From Chenopodium formosanum (taxonomy: Eukaryota; Streptophyta; Magnoliopsida; Caryophyllales; Amaranthaceae): DNA of 64,000 nucleotides. Made by a program: the position numbers and the translations under genes. Below are positions 31,599 through 43,116 of this stretch, piece by piece (within the stretch, counting starts at the first letter, position 1; each line of letters begins with the position of its first letter). The stretch lies in assembly GCA_024500155.1 (NCBI GenBank), contig CM044865.1, forward strand, positions 36,139,776 to 36,203,775, written 5' to 3'. Under the pieces are notes generated by a model. The model did not search any database, was not told where the DNA came from, and was given only the letters and a program-made list of their open reading frames with translations.

Positions 31599-34271
31599 TG
31601 ATCGAGGATTAGATTGTGTCGTTAGTCTACTAACCCTAATCAAATTAACAATTTATAATACCTAAACTACCCTAATACGAGTATAGGGGTAAGTAAAGGG
31701 TCGAACCCAAAAGGACTAAGTGTATCAATCTATGCTAATTAGACTACTAGGAAAGCTTGTGAGGTAAAGAGAGGTTCAATTAAACACTACTAAGAGCAAA
31801 TAACTAAAACTAGGGAAAGTGGAATCCAATTACATCAATACATTCAATAACATCATACAATTAGATGAAAATGACCTTGATTAGGAACAATCAACACATT
31901 TAACTCACTCTCGCACAATTAAGCATGTTAATTATCCTACTAAACTAATTCACTCTCGTGCAACTAGCCTAGCAAAGGTATGGAAGAATTTAGGGCTCTC
32001 AACCAACTCACTCTCGCACAATCGATTGAAAGCACAATTAAAAGCATAGAATCAATTAGCTAGAAAGATTCTAATACATAAAAGCATCATCCATACACAA
32101 TAATCAAAAAACAATTCCACACTAATCACAATCAATCATTCAATTTATTAACATGACCTTCATCCATTTCCCTAGAACAAAACCTAAGCTAACATAATGA
32201 ACAAAAATATGGAAAATAAGGTAAAATAATAATAAAAGCAAGAATCAAATAATTAAACTAATTAAACTACACAAATCAACAAATAAATAAGCAAAAACAA
32301 TAATAAATGAAAGCAATAAAGGTGAGAGAAAGTTAGGAAAACTCATTGAATTTATGAGAGGAAAAATCCACAAATTTGCTTCTTCAAAATCCCAAAAACT
32401 CCATGAAAAATCCAATCTTTCTCTCTCTAAACTACTCCTAAACTAGAGAGAGAAACTCCTAATCTAACCCTAAGAGAGAGAAAATAAAAGAGCTAAAATA
32501 ATCTAATCTAATCTCAGGTAGAATAAAAATTTTAAGTGAATCCCCCCTCTCTAAAATAACCCCAAAGGGGGTATATATATTACAAGCTAAAAATAATAAA
32601 GAAAATAAAAGAAAACAAATAAAAAAAATAAAATAAAACAAAACAAAAGAAAAGGGAAAAAGAAAAAGGGAATAAAAATAAAATAAAATTAAAAGAAAAT
32701 AAGAACCCCAAAATCCCCAATTTCCCTCAGACCCGATTTACCCTTCTAATCCATTTCGTTTTTGGCTGCTTCATGCTTGGGATGTAATCCCCTGCTTCAC
32801 GCCACCAAACTCCATCATCAATCATCACGCAACCATCATCACCACCATCGCAAGCATCATCATCATCTAGCATCAATTCGTGACCATCCGATTCTTATTA
32901 AAATAACGTGAAAAGCTCGTGATTGACCCACGATTGCGCGCCCGCACTGAAGACGCACACAGGTCTCACAAAGCTTCTGCCTCAAATCTAAATTTAGACT
33001 CCAATTGTGTGCGCTTTGTGATCGGGCTGCGCGGCCGCGAATTGGGGCTTGAGATGGTATGAGTTGAGCGGCTATGAGGTAAGTAACTTGGTTGTGATTT
33101 AGGTGGTTATTGTTGGTTTAATTGGTTGTTGTGGGGGCGGGTTAGAGGTGAAAATTGCTGGCGGTTTGGTGGTGTTGGTTGGGAGGTGACGTTGGTGCAG
33201 GGGATGTTTAATTGGTGCGAATTGGTGAAGTGGTGAATTGGTTAATGATTGTTGTTGTTGCGAGTGAAAACAGGGGAAGGGCGTGGTTTAATTGGTGTTG
33301 CGGCGGTTGATGGAGAAGAATTGGAGGTGGTTTGGTTGGAGGTGAGGTGTGTGTGACTGGTGCGAATTTAGGAGTGTGGGTTTTGTGGGTTGGTGTCAAT
33401 TGAGGTCAGGTGGCTGAAATGGGTGATTGCGGTGTGAGTGCTGGGTTGGTGTCAATTGAGGTCAGGTGCCTTGCTCCTGTGTTGGTGGCTGGTGATAATG
33501 GGTTGTTGTTGTTGTTGGTGTGTGTTTGTGGGATTGTGGGAGGTTGCTATTGGTGATGTTTGGGTGGGCAGCGTTGCTGTGAGGGCTAGTGGTGTTGAGG
33601 AGCTGGGAGCAGGGTAGAAGGAGAGTTGGAGCAGGGGAGATGGTGACGGAAGGTGTGGTGAAGGATAGGGAAATGGGGTGGTGTAGGTTAAGAGTTGGCA
33701 ATTGAGCAGCTTTGCAATTTGGCAAGGGAGTGAGGGAGTTTGACTTTGCTCGTTAGAAGATTTGACCTTGGACTTTCGAACATGACTTTGATTATAACCA
33801 AGTCTCGACCCGAACGTTCCTACGAACAAACCCAAACATGACGGGAAATCGGGACAAAGACTAAAATAAAATAAAATAAAACAAATAAAGTAAAATAAAG
33901 TAAAATAAAATAAGATAAATAAAGTAAAATAAAATAAAATGCTAAAACTAAAGAAATAATAAAATAAAATGAAATAAAATAAAATAAAATAAAATACGAA
34001 ACTAAAATAAATAAGAAAACGAGATAAAAAGAGAAATTATTAAAAATAAAAACTAACGACTTAAACTACAAACATTAAAAGAAAGAAAAATAAAAAAAAA
34101 CACGAAAATAAACTAAAAACTATAGAAAATTACAAAAATACTCAAAATAAAGATAAAAGACGAGAATAATAAAATAATAGAAATAAAGGATATAAAAGGT
34201 GAAATTATTGGAAAATAAGCCGGAATACGACTCAATAAACACCCTAAAAGTGACATAAAAGTCACTTATCA
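31599..34271 (-). repeat. 3' LTR of Y (2.67 kb)
   Basis: Compared with the Y1 LTR, U3 is replaced by a longer tract. On the minus strand this has (TTTTA)n runs (33865-34000), a C/A/T-rich low-complexity stretch (33040-33830), CCCGCAC-type GC words (32934-33048) and a TATATATA box near 32575. The Pro/Thr/Ser-rich small frames in the low-complexity stretch (33208-33835) have no recognisable domain and recur in each LTR copy with substitutions; I do not call them genes. Confidence 0.9.
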
Positions 34272-34286
34272 AACTCCCCCAAGCTT
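34272..34286 (-). promoter_or_regulatory. polypurine tract of Y
   Basis: Minus-strand AAGCTTGGGGGAGTT directly abuts the 3' LTR start TGATAAGTGA. Confidence 0.85.
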
Positions 34287-36542
34287 ACCTTTTGCTCGTC
34301 CTTGAGCAAATTAACATGAAACACGAAAGAAGGAGAATGATTTATTCAAGCAAAGCTAGAACACTTAAGGAGACAAGAATGTACACTAACTCACTTCCGT
34401 AGGAATCACGGTCACTTTTAGGAACTAATGACAAGCCCTTTAAACCCCTAGATCGCCCTAGAGGACGAGTGTGCTCTCGTGAGGGTGTCCTAAGAGTTTA
34501 ACCCACAACTCTAAATAAAAACCAAGGCACGACAATAAAAAAGAAAAGAAAAAGAAACATAAAAAAAAAGAAAGAAAACACAATTTCATATTTGGACAAG
34601 AGATAGGAACAAACACCAATGAATGCGAACCTTTCCAAATAGACAAATGTATGCACGTTCTAAGATGTCAATGGTTGATTGAAACATAACATATGCTAAG
34701 CGTAGAAAACTGATAAGGACTCAATCCACCCTAGCCCCAAACAATCGGGATGCGTTCTTTCCACTAGCTTCAAATCAACACTTAAGCTAGCTTCTCATGA
34801 TTCCACGAAGGAATCGGAAAAAGATAAAGAAATGAAAAACTTTGAGAAGGTTATTTCGACATCTCAACTATGCATACTCTCTCCATAGGTTTGAAATCTA
34901 TCTCCCTCCACCGTTCTTTGACCTAACCCCACTAAAGTCTAAGGGACTTTTATTAGGTTGTAACGTAAGGCTAATGGTTAAGGCAGGGTAAAAATTTGAA
35001 AATTTTGGTGATATTTCCTAAGTGAAGCAAAAGAGTGGCCTACTCTCAAAAACAAACTCAAGAATTCAAAAAATATCAAACAAAAATACCAATAATGCCA
35101 TCTCCCACAAGCTTACTCAACACTAACACACAATATATACAAAAAAAAAATTGAAGGAACGCTCCTCCCCCAAGCTTGAACGAAGCATTGTCCTCAATGC
35201 TTAAACAAGGGAAGAAAACGAAACAAAACTAAAATATATTATTTGTGTTTTTTTTTTTTTTTTTTTATGTGTCCTTGCCTTTTTCTAACCATGGACGACT
35301 TTTTCTTGAAACTTCATTTGATTTTCTTGAATTGCATCTTTCTTCTCGAACTTTTTGCATATTCTTTTCAAGCTCAAGTTTCAAATCCGTTCATAAACCA
35401 ATTCACAAAGTTTTCTTGCTCATGATCAACACTCTCAAAACTCAAACTTCACATGCCTATGCTTCACTAACTAAAAGGGTTGGTAAACATAGGCCATTGG
35501 GTTTGTAATGCGGTTTAAACAAGAGCGGGAAACATTAGGCTCAAATTGGTTAATAAGTAGGTTGATGCAAAATAGAAAATCAAATTTGTAACAAAATAAA
35601 AAGAAGATAAAGAAAAATGAGAAAAGGTGCCCTTTTCCTCCCCTAGAGAGGCCCGGTCACGATCTTGGGAGCTAGAGGTCAAAACAAGGATTAGGACATG
35701 CATAGTCAAGGATCCTAAATAGCCGCTCAATAAGGTAATGAAGGCTAGAACAAATGAAGCTCACAAGGGATTATAACCAAACAAATACCAACCAAGGGTT
35801 TCAAATCCACTATAGAGAGCAACTCCATCTTACCACATTCCCGTGAACTAAGGCTTCATGGACCCTTAAAAGTTCTTAAACTGGCTACCTTAGCATATAG
35901 TATCCTAGAGTCAACCAATGACACTCTCAAACCGTGCATACATTTACCACTTAGGAAGAAAAACATTTAAGAATGGAATTCCAAAACAAAATGTTCAAAA
36001 TAAGAACAAACAAAACACATTTTGCAAAAATTACCTTGAAAGTAAACAAAAATCTTTTTGGAATTTTCAAAACAAAAGAAAAGGCATGGAAATGCATATA
36101 CTCAAGTGCATGGCATAAATGACCAACATTCTACCCAAGCATGATAGAATACCCTCCCCCAAGCTTGAATGGGACAATATACTCAAACATAAACTAAATA
36201 ATCCATGGGAGGGGACAAGAAAGAAATCAACCCAACAAACCACACATGTCCAACGAGTCACCAACCATTAGAGAAAGAGCTAGGAAAGATGTTACCGGAT
36301 ATTGGTGGGTGTAAATACCCGCAAATGAACCAATTTAACCTTTCAAAGCCGATTTCCTTTTGAATTGAAATGTCGATTTCCATATGCTAGCAAAAATAGG
36401 CATCAAACTTCCTTGATTCTTGATCCAAACCAATGCATAAGTGTATATCAAGTCATGTACCTAGCAAAAGGCACACAAACATTTCCATGAGAGAAAATCT
36501 AATCTAAAAAGAAAAGAAAATGAAAGCAATAAAAACCCCGGG
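34287..36542. other. non-coding 3' internal region of Y
   Basis: It has no credible frame. On the minus strand GAGGACAATGCTTCGTTCAA and GCTTGGGGGAGGAGCGTTCC (around 35190-35155) and a later AGTAGGCCACTCTTTTGCTTC block match the Athila 3' region at 43018-43050 and 45260-45300. This links Y to the same Athila family as Z. Confidence 0.75.
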
Positions 36543-38285
36543 TTACTTCCCGAGAAAGGCTTGTTTAGCGTCCAAGCGAGACCGCTCTAGTAAATTATAT
36601 TGCAACGAACGCAAGAGCTTATCAAATGCACTACTACACATCTCATATGATAACAAGTAAACAAATGAAGGGAGGAGGACGTGCAACAAGATTATTGCAC
36701 GTAAATGAGGAAGAAGATGCCAAAAGAAAGAAGAAAAATCTAAAGAGAAATCAAGAAAATAAGAAGAGAAAGAAGAAGAAAAATAAGGAAAAGAATAAAA
36801 AGGCAAAACCTCCTCAAAATCTTTTTGGGTGGCATAATCACCCATTTCTTCAATGATGGGAGGATGAGAAGGAAAAGTCTCATCAAACAAGAGAGGGTCC
36901 TCAATAGGCTCTTAGACAAAAGAAGGGAGGAACATGGGATAGTAGGAGATGTGGTCAAATTTCCTTGAGAAAGGGACATGAGGAAGGGGAGGAGAAACAA
37001 TGGTCTCACAAAGCCTCACATCATCAAAGAGGGCATGAAAATCAATCATAGAATCCTCAAAAGAACACTCATGACTCACATTTCCCTCAAACAAAAACTC
37101 TCCAATAGAAACAACCTCATCCTCCTCTTTATCACAACGATGAACAACAACTCCCTCAAGATCCTCAAAGCCTAGAGTCTCTAAACCATGCATGAAAGGA
37201 TAAAGGTTTCTCTCAAATTCATCCCTTTCCCATGAAGCATTGCCAATGAACTCTTTCAAGAGGCTATAATGATTTGTTACACCTTCAATGAACATACTAG
37301 CCATAACCTCAAATGAGTCCAAAGACTCATGGATAGAAGGGTCACAAACATGCAAGGTAGACTCATCAAGATGGGGAAGGGGGTTGGAAACCTCAAAATC
37401 GATATTTTCTTCATTATAAACTCTTCCACCTTCACTCAAGGGACTTTCAATCTCTCTTGATTGCTCAAACTCATCATCATCATCCTCATGAAATCCCTCA
37501 TTCAAAATTGAAGATGGCTCACTCACAACCTCACCAAGGGAAGCTCTCAAAGGGGGTAAATAAGGGGAAGGTTGGCATTCAAGCTCAAATGGGGAATGAA
37601 AAGGGTCAAAATCCTCAAAAATCCCCTCATCACAAGAAAATCTCCCCTCAACTTCACACCCTTGGCCCACATCATTCTCAAAAACACTCTCACACTCCAA
37701 ATGAGGTGCCTCACATCCATTTACATCAACCAAAGCACTCATCACTTGGGCAAGCCTCACTTCTCTCAATTTTTGTTCCTCTTGAAGCTCTTGGAGTTAT
37801 TGGGTGAGATATTGCATTTGAGAAAGAATTTGGGCTTCAATGTTATTGGGTTGAAGTTCATGATCAAAGTCAAATTGCACATCATCAAAATTAGCACAAA
37901 CCTCATCAAAATGAGCGTAAGGGGGAAAGGTGTCAATTTGCATACTTGGATTATCACTAGGCACATAAGAAGTATCAAGAGAATTCATGCAAAAATTAAA
38001 AGAATCTTGGCATTGAGAATCAAATTAAGAACACATGAGATTCTCTATCTAAAGAATCCTTAGCAAGCCATGTGAAGAAATCCCACACATCATGCATAGA
38101 CAAATGACAAAATCTACCATTATTCATGTCCTCAACCATTCCCCTAGTATACTCATTCATGCCCCAATAAGCTATACCACAAGCATCATTAAGAGAACAC
38201 CCATGGTAACTAAGAAAACCATCTAGTCTTTCAAAGTAAGCATAAAAGGGTTCACCATCAAATTGAGGAAAAGATAAGCATGCCT
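36543..38285 (-). pseudogene. gag-like protein of Y, broken
   Basis: It is the same product as in Y1, about 95% alike by eye. It is interrupted by TAA at 37797-37799 (CAA in Y1) and TAA at 36912-36914 (an AAA/TAA difference), and by an indel near 38025. The upstream ATG used in Y1 is lost here because ATGGCATGC has become AAGGCATGC. The Trp codon that is TGA in Y1 is intact here. The coiled-coil and C-terminal hydrophobic segments are kept. Confidence 0.7.
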
Positions 38286-38380
38286 TTTTTTTTTACAAAG
38301 AGCAAAGAAATGCAAACAAAAATCAAATTATATACAAGAACCTAGCTTATCTAATCAACACAAACTAATGAACGCCTTAG

Positions 38381-38398
38381 TCCCCGGCAACGGCGCCA
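38381..38398 (-). promoter_or_regulatory. primer-binding site of Y
   Basis: Minus-strand TGGCGCCGTTGCCGGGGA lies five bases inside the 5' LTR. Confidence 0.88.
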
Positions 38399-38403
38399 AA
38401 ATT

Positions 38404-41077
38404 TGATCGAGGATTAGATAGTGTCGTTAGTCTACTAACCCTAATCAAATTAACAATTTATAATACCTAAAATACCTTAATACGAGTATAGGGGTAAGTA
38501 AAGGGTCGAACCCAAAAGGACTAAGTGTATCAATCTATGCTAATTAGACTACTAGGAAAGCTTGTGAGGTAAAGAGAGGTTCAATTAAACACTACTAAGA
38601 GCAAATAACTAAAACTAGGGAAAGTGGAATCCAATTACATCAATACATTCAATAACATCATACAATTAGATGAAAATGACCTTGATTAGGAACAATCAAC
38701 ACATTTAACTCACTCTCGCACAACTAAGCATGTTAATTATCCTACTAAACTAATTCACTCTCGTGCAACTAGCCTAGCAAAGGTATGAAAGAATTTAGGG
38801 CTCTCAACTAACTCACTCTCGCACAATCGATTGAAAGCACAATTAAAAGCATAGAATCAATTAGCTAGAAAGATTCTAATACATAAAAGCATCATCCATA
38901 CACAATAATCAAGAAACAATTCCACACTAATCACAATCAATCATTCAATTTATTAACATGACCTTCATCCATTACCCTAGAACAAAACCTAAGCTAACAT
39001 AATGAACAAAAATATGGAAAACAAGGTAAAATAATAATAAAAGCAAGAATCAAATAATTAAACTAATTAAACTACTCAAATCAACAAATAAATAAGCAAA
39101 AACAATAATAAATGAAAGCAATAAAGGTGAGAGAAAGTTAGTAAAACTCATTGAATTTATGAGAGGAAAAATCCACAAATTTGCTTCTTCAAAATCCCAA
39201 AAACTCCATGAAAAATCCAATCTTTCTCTCTCTAAACTAATCCTAAACTAGAGAGAGAAACTCCTAATCTAACCCTAAGAGAGAGAAAATAAAAGAGCTA
39301 AACTAATCTAATCTAATCTCGGGTAGAATAAAAATGTTAAGTGAATCCCCCCTCTCTAAAATAACCCCAAAGGGGGTATATATATTACAAGCTAAAAATA
39401 ATAAAGAAAATAAAAGAAAACAAATAAAAAAAAAAAACAAAACAAAAGAAAAGGGAAAAAGAAAAAGGGAATAAAAATAAAATAAAATTAAAAGAAAATA
39501 AGAACCCCAAAATCCCCAATTTCCCTCAGACCCGATTTCCCCTTCTGATCCATTTCGTTTTTGGCTACATCATGCTTGGAATGTAATCCCCTGCTTCACG
39601 CCACCAAACTCCATCATCAATCATCACGCAACCATCATCACCACCATCGCAAGCATCATCATCATCTAGCATCAATTTGTGGCCATCCGATTCTCATTAA
39701 AATCACGTGAAAAGCTCGTGATTGACCCACAATTGCGCGCCCGCACAGAAGATGCACACAGGTCGCGCAAAGCTTTTGCCTCGAATCTAAATTTGGACTC
39801 CAATTGTGTGCGCTTTCTGACCGGGCTGTGCGGCCGCTAATTGGGGCTTGAGATGGTATGAGTTGTGCGGCTATGAGGTAAGTAACTTGGTGGTGATTTG
39901 GGTGGTTATTGTTGGTTAAATTGGTTGTTGTAGGGGCGGGTTAGAGGTGGTAATTGCTGGCGGTTTGGTGGTGTTGGTTGGGAGGTGACGTTGGTGCAGG
40001 GGTGGTTTAATTGGTGCGAATTGGTGAAGTGGTGAATTGGTTGATGATTGTTGTTGTTGCGAGTGAAAACAGGGGAAGGGCGTGGTTTAATTTGTGTTGC
40101 GGCGGTTGATGGAGAAGAATTGGAGGTGGTTTGGTTGGAGGTGAGGTGTGTGTAACTGGTGCGAATTTAGGAGTGTGGGTTTTGCGGGTTGGTGTCAATT
40201 GAGGTCAGGTGGCTGAAATGGGTGATTGCGGTGTGAGTGCTGGGTGGTGATTGCGTCTAGGCAGCCTTGCTCCTGTGTTAGTGGCTGGTGATGTTGGGTT
40301 GTTGTTGCTGTTGGTTTGTGTGTGTGGGATTGTGGGAGGTTGCTATTGGTGATGTTTGGGTGGGCAACGTTGCTGTGAGGTCTGGTGGTGTTGAGGAGCT
40401 GGGAGCAGGGGAGAAGGAGAGTTGGAGCAGGGGAGATGGTGACGGAAGGTGTGGTGAAGGATAGGGAAATGGGGTGGTGTAGGTTAAGAGGTGGGCAATT
40501 GAGCAGCTTTGCAATTTGGCAAGGGAGTGAGAGAGTTTGACTTTGCTCGTTAGAACATTTGACCTTGGACTTTCGAACATGACTTTGATTATAACCAAGT
40601 CTCGACCCGAACGTTCCTACGAACAAACCCAAACATGAGGGGAAATCGGGACAAAGACTAAAATAAAATAAAATAAAACAAATAAAGTAAAATAAAGTAA
40701 AATAAAATAAGATAAATAAAGTAAAATAAAATAAAATAAAATAAAATGCTAAAACTAAAGAAATAATAAAGTTAAATAAATTAAAATAAAATAAAATAAA
40801 ATACGAAACTAAAATAAATAAGAAAACGAGATAAAAAGAGAAATTATTAAAAATAAATCTAACGACTTGAACTACAAACATTAAAAGAAAGAAAAATAAA
40901 AAAAAACACGAAAATAAACTAAAAACTATAGAAAATTACAAAAATACTCAAAATAAAGATAAAAGACGAGAATAATAAAATAATAGAAATAAAGGATATA
41001 AAAGGTGAAATTATTGGAAGATAAGTCGGAATACGACTCAATAAACACCCTAAAAGTGACATAAAAGTCACATATCA
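38404..41077 (-). repeat. 5' LTR of Y (2.67 kb)
   Basis: It matches 31599-34271 from end to end. GC-rich words lie at 39733-39840, a TATATATA box near 39378 and (TTTTA)n runs at 40660-40805. The TSD GGACG follows at 41078-41082. Confidence 0.9.
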
Positions 41078-41082
41078 GGACG
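41078..41082 (+). repeat. right TSD of element Y
   Basis: GGACG directly follows the LTR end and equals the left TSD. Confidence 0.93.
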
Positions 41083-41476
41083 GCGACTACATAACAAGAG
41101 GAGGACTTAGGGTTAGGGTTGGGTATAGGTTTTGAAGAGAGAGAGCGCTGAATGAATTGGAAGGGTTTTAATGACAAATAAAAAAATGGAGTAACAAAGG
41201 GTCAAAAATCTTATAGTCACGAGGAGCAAATGGAAGAGGCCCATCAAGTTATATAACATATCTCACATTTTCCTCTCTTATCAGAGATGTGAGACCTAAT
41301 ATAATAAAGAGACCCGATAGGTTTGGCAACGGGTCTTTTATTTTTTTACTTTTTTTCCTCTAATTTACATAAGAGACCCGATATAATTAAAATTTGGTCT
41401 TTTACATCAAATAGACCCGTTAGTTAAATAACGGGTCTTTAATTACGGGTCTTTTTTTCCAAGTTTTGTAGTAGTG
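41083..41476 (-). mobile_element. terminal part of a second CACTA transposon
   Basis: On the minus strand the end reads CACTACTACAAAACTTGG. Inside it, AGACCCG and CGGGTCT words repeat in both orientations (41305-41455), the sub-terminal signature of a CACTA family different from the large one. The following AAG (41477-41479) is the candidate TSD. No coding sequence is left. The element was split by Y. Confidence 0.8.
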
Positions 41477-41479
41477 AAG

Positions 41480-43116
41480 TAGGGGGTGCTTTATTATATT
41501 TGTTTGTGCTTTACATGATTCCCCCTTGCTTTGATGGTTCTCTATGGCTTTGTGTTCGGATTTCCTTTCTGCTGCTATCTATTGATGATGATGTCTTTCT
41601 TCTGATGATTTTCAGATGATATGTGATATCTGTCTGTCTTATTAATGATTGTTTCTGATGATGATTTCTTTCTCTCTGTTTTCGCCTTTATTTTCTATGA
41701 TTTCTTTTCTTTTCTAATCTTTGGGTTTTGTTTGGAAGAAACTAACAATTTTCTATGTATATAGTTTTCTTTATTTCTTTTTCTCTCTTCCGGCTATGAT
41801 TTTACTGCTTCTATTTTGGAGTTTTATTCGGTGACTCTTTTATTCAATCTTTATTCTTGGCTGAGCATGGCCTATCCGGTGAGACCTGTCCTTTTTTCTT
41901 TCTTTTATTTTCTTGGTTTCTTAGATTAGGATTAGTATAGGGGAGATGAATGGTTCGAGGATGTATGTGTTTAACACCCTGCGTGTTTGGGATCTTTTGG
42001 TGTTGTTGCCATTAGATCACTTGTATTACGATTGGGATTTATGTGTTACATGTGTATTCTTGTTCTTTTCTTCATTTCTCGCTTCTTCTATTTCTTTGTT
42101 CTTCCCTTTTCCTTTATTTTTCTTTTCTTTATCTTCCTCTTGCTTTGTATATAGTTTTGAGGTTTTATTTTTCTTTTATTGTCTTTTATTATTTGGACAC
42201 CATATCACTTGTTTTTTGCCTTTGAATGATTCACTTCCGAAATAATAGAGGTTTGCACATTTTGAGATTATGTTTGGTTGATTTAAGAAATAATTTATGC
42301 TAAGGTAGTTGGTTAGAACTAAGAGGATCATGAAGCCGGATTCTACTTGATTGTGGCATGTTGGTAGTTGCTCCCTATGGTTGATTTGATGCTAATAATG
42401 AGTTTTTGCTACATCCGTGTGAGGTTCATTGTTTTTCAATCCTTATACATATACTTGCATGAGCAGCATGGATCCTTGACTTTTAAAAACCTAATCTTGA
42501 AACTTGACTTATAGTTCTTGAATCCGAGACCAAACCATTTAGGGAGGACAAAGGCATCTTTTCGGGGTTGTAAATTTTGTTTTTCTAGGATAGTTCTTTT
42601 CAATTTATGTTCCTTTTGGGTTTACATTTGCCTTCTTGCTAACCATTTGAGCCTTTCCCTTATTTTCAAGCCACATCTTTAGATTCTTGAGCCTTTTGTT
42701 TCTTTTTGTTCCATATTCGGTTTTTGTGAAGCAAATGGTCAAATTTTGGAGATTGTGGTGTATAAGTTTGGTTAATAGATCAAAATGAAAGCAAGTTCGT
42801 GTATTGTGTATATTTTGTGAATAATGGCAAGTGAATAAATGAAAGAGCCGTCTAATATAAAAAGGCAAGGACAAAGGAAGTGCAAAGTTCAAAAGCCTTC
42901 CAAAGTTATAAGAGGGAAGGACAAGGCATTACAAAAAAAAAATAAAAAAAAAATAAAAAAAAAGTGAAAAATGAAAATCCAAAAATATTTTGATGTATTC
43001 TTTTCTCCTTCTAAGCATTGAGGACAATGCTTCATTTTAGCTTGGGGGAGGAGCGTTTACGTCTTTTGTGTATATGTTTGTGAATGTAGTTTTCAATAAG
43101 CTTGGGGGTATAAGGT
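41480..43116 (+). mobile_element. Athila 3' non-coding region, first part (probably Z)
   Basis: It is non-coding, pyrimidine-rich and punctuated by AGCTTGGGGG motifs typical of Athila 3' regions. It is homologous to the 3' tract of Y. It is broken at 43117 by a solo LTR and resumes at 45214. Small frames (41946, 42605) are not supported as genes. Confidence 0.7.

Larger units (their letters stand above)
31599..41077 (-). mobile_element. complete gag-only Athila-like LTR retrotransposon Y (9.48 kb)
   Basis: Two LTRs of about 2.67 kb flank a 4.13 kb internal region in minus orientation, with PBS, one gag-like frame, a non-coding 3' tract (34287-36542) and PPT. The TSD is GGACG. The LTRs differ only by scattered substitutions (a few per cent by eye), so it is young compared with Z. 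It has no pol, so it must have moved using enzymes from another element. The layout fits the TR-GAG type of non-autonomous elements. Confidence 0.9.

Noticed and set aside
33208..33835. Pro/Thr/Ser-rich minus-strand frames in the Y LTRs (also at 40007-40881 and 56944-57569)
   Set aside because: They lie in low-complexity U3 DNA, vary in frame length between LTR copies and have no recognisable domain.
41100..41120. TTAGGGTTAGGG as a telomere remnant
   Set aside because: There are only two units (the plant repeat is TTTAGGG) at the edge of a CACTA fragment; more likely a telobox-like motif or chance.
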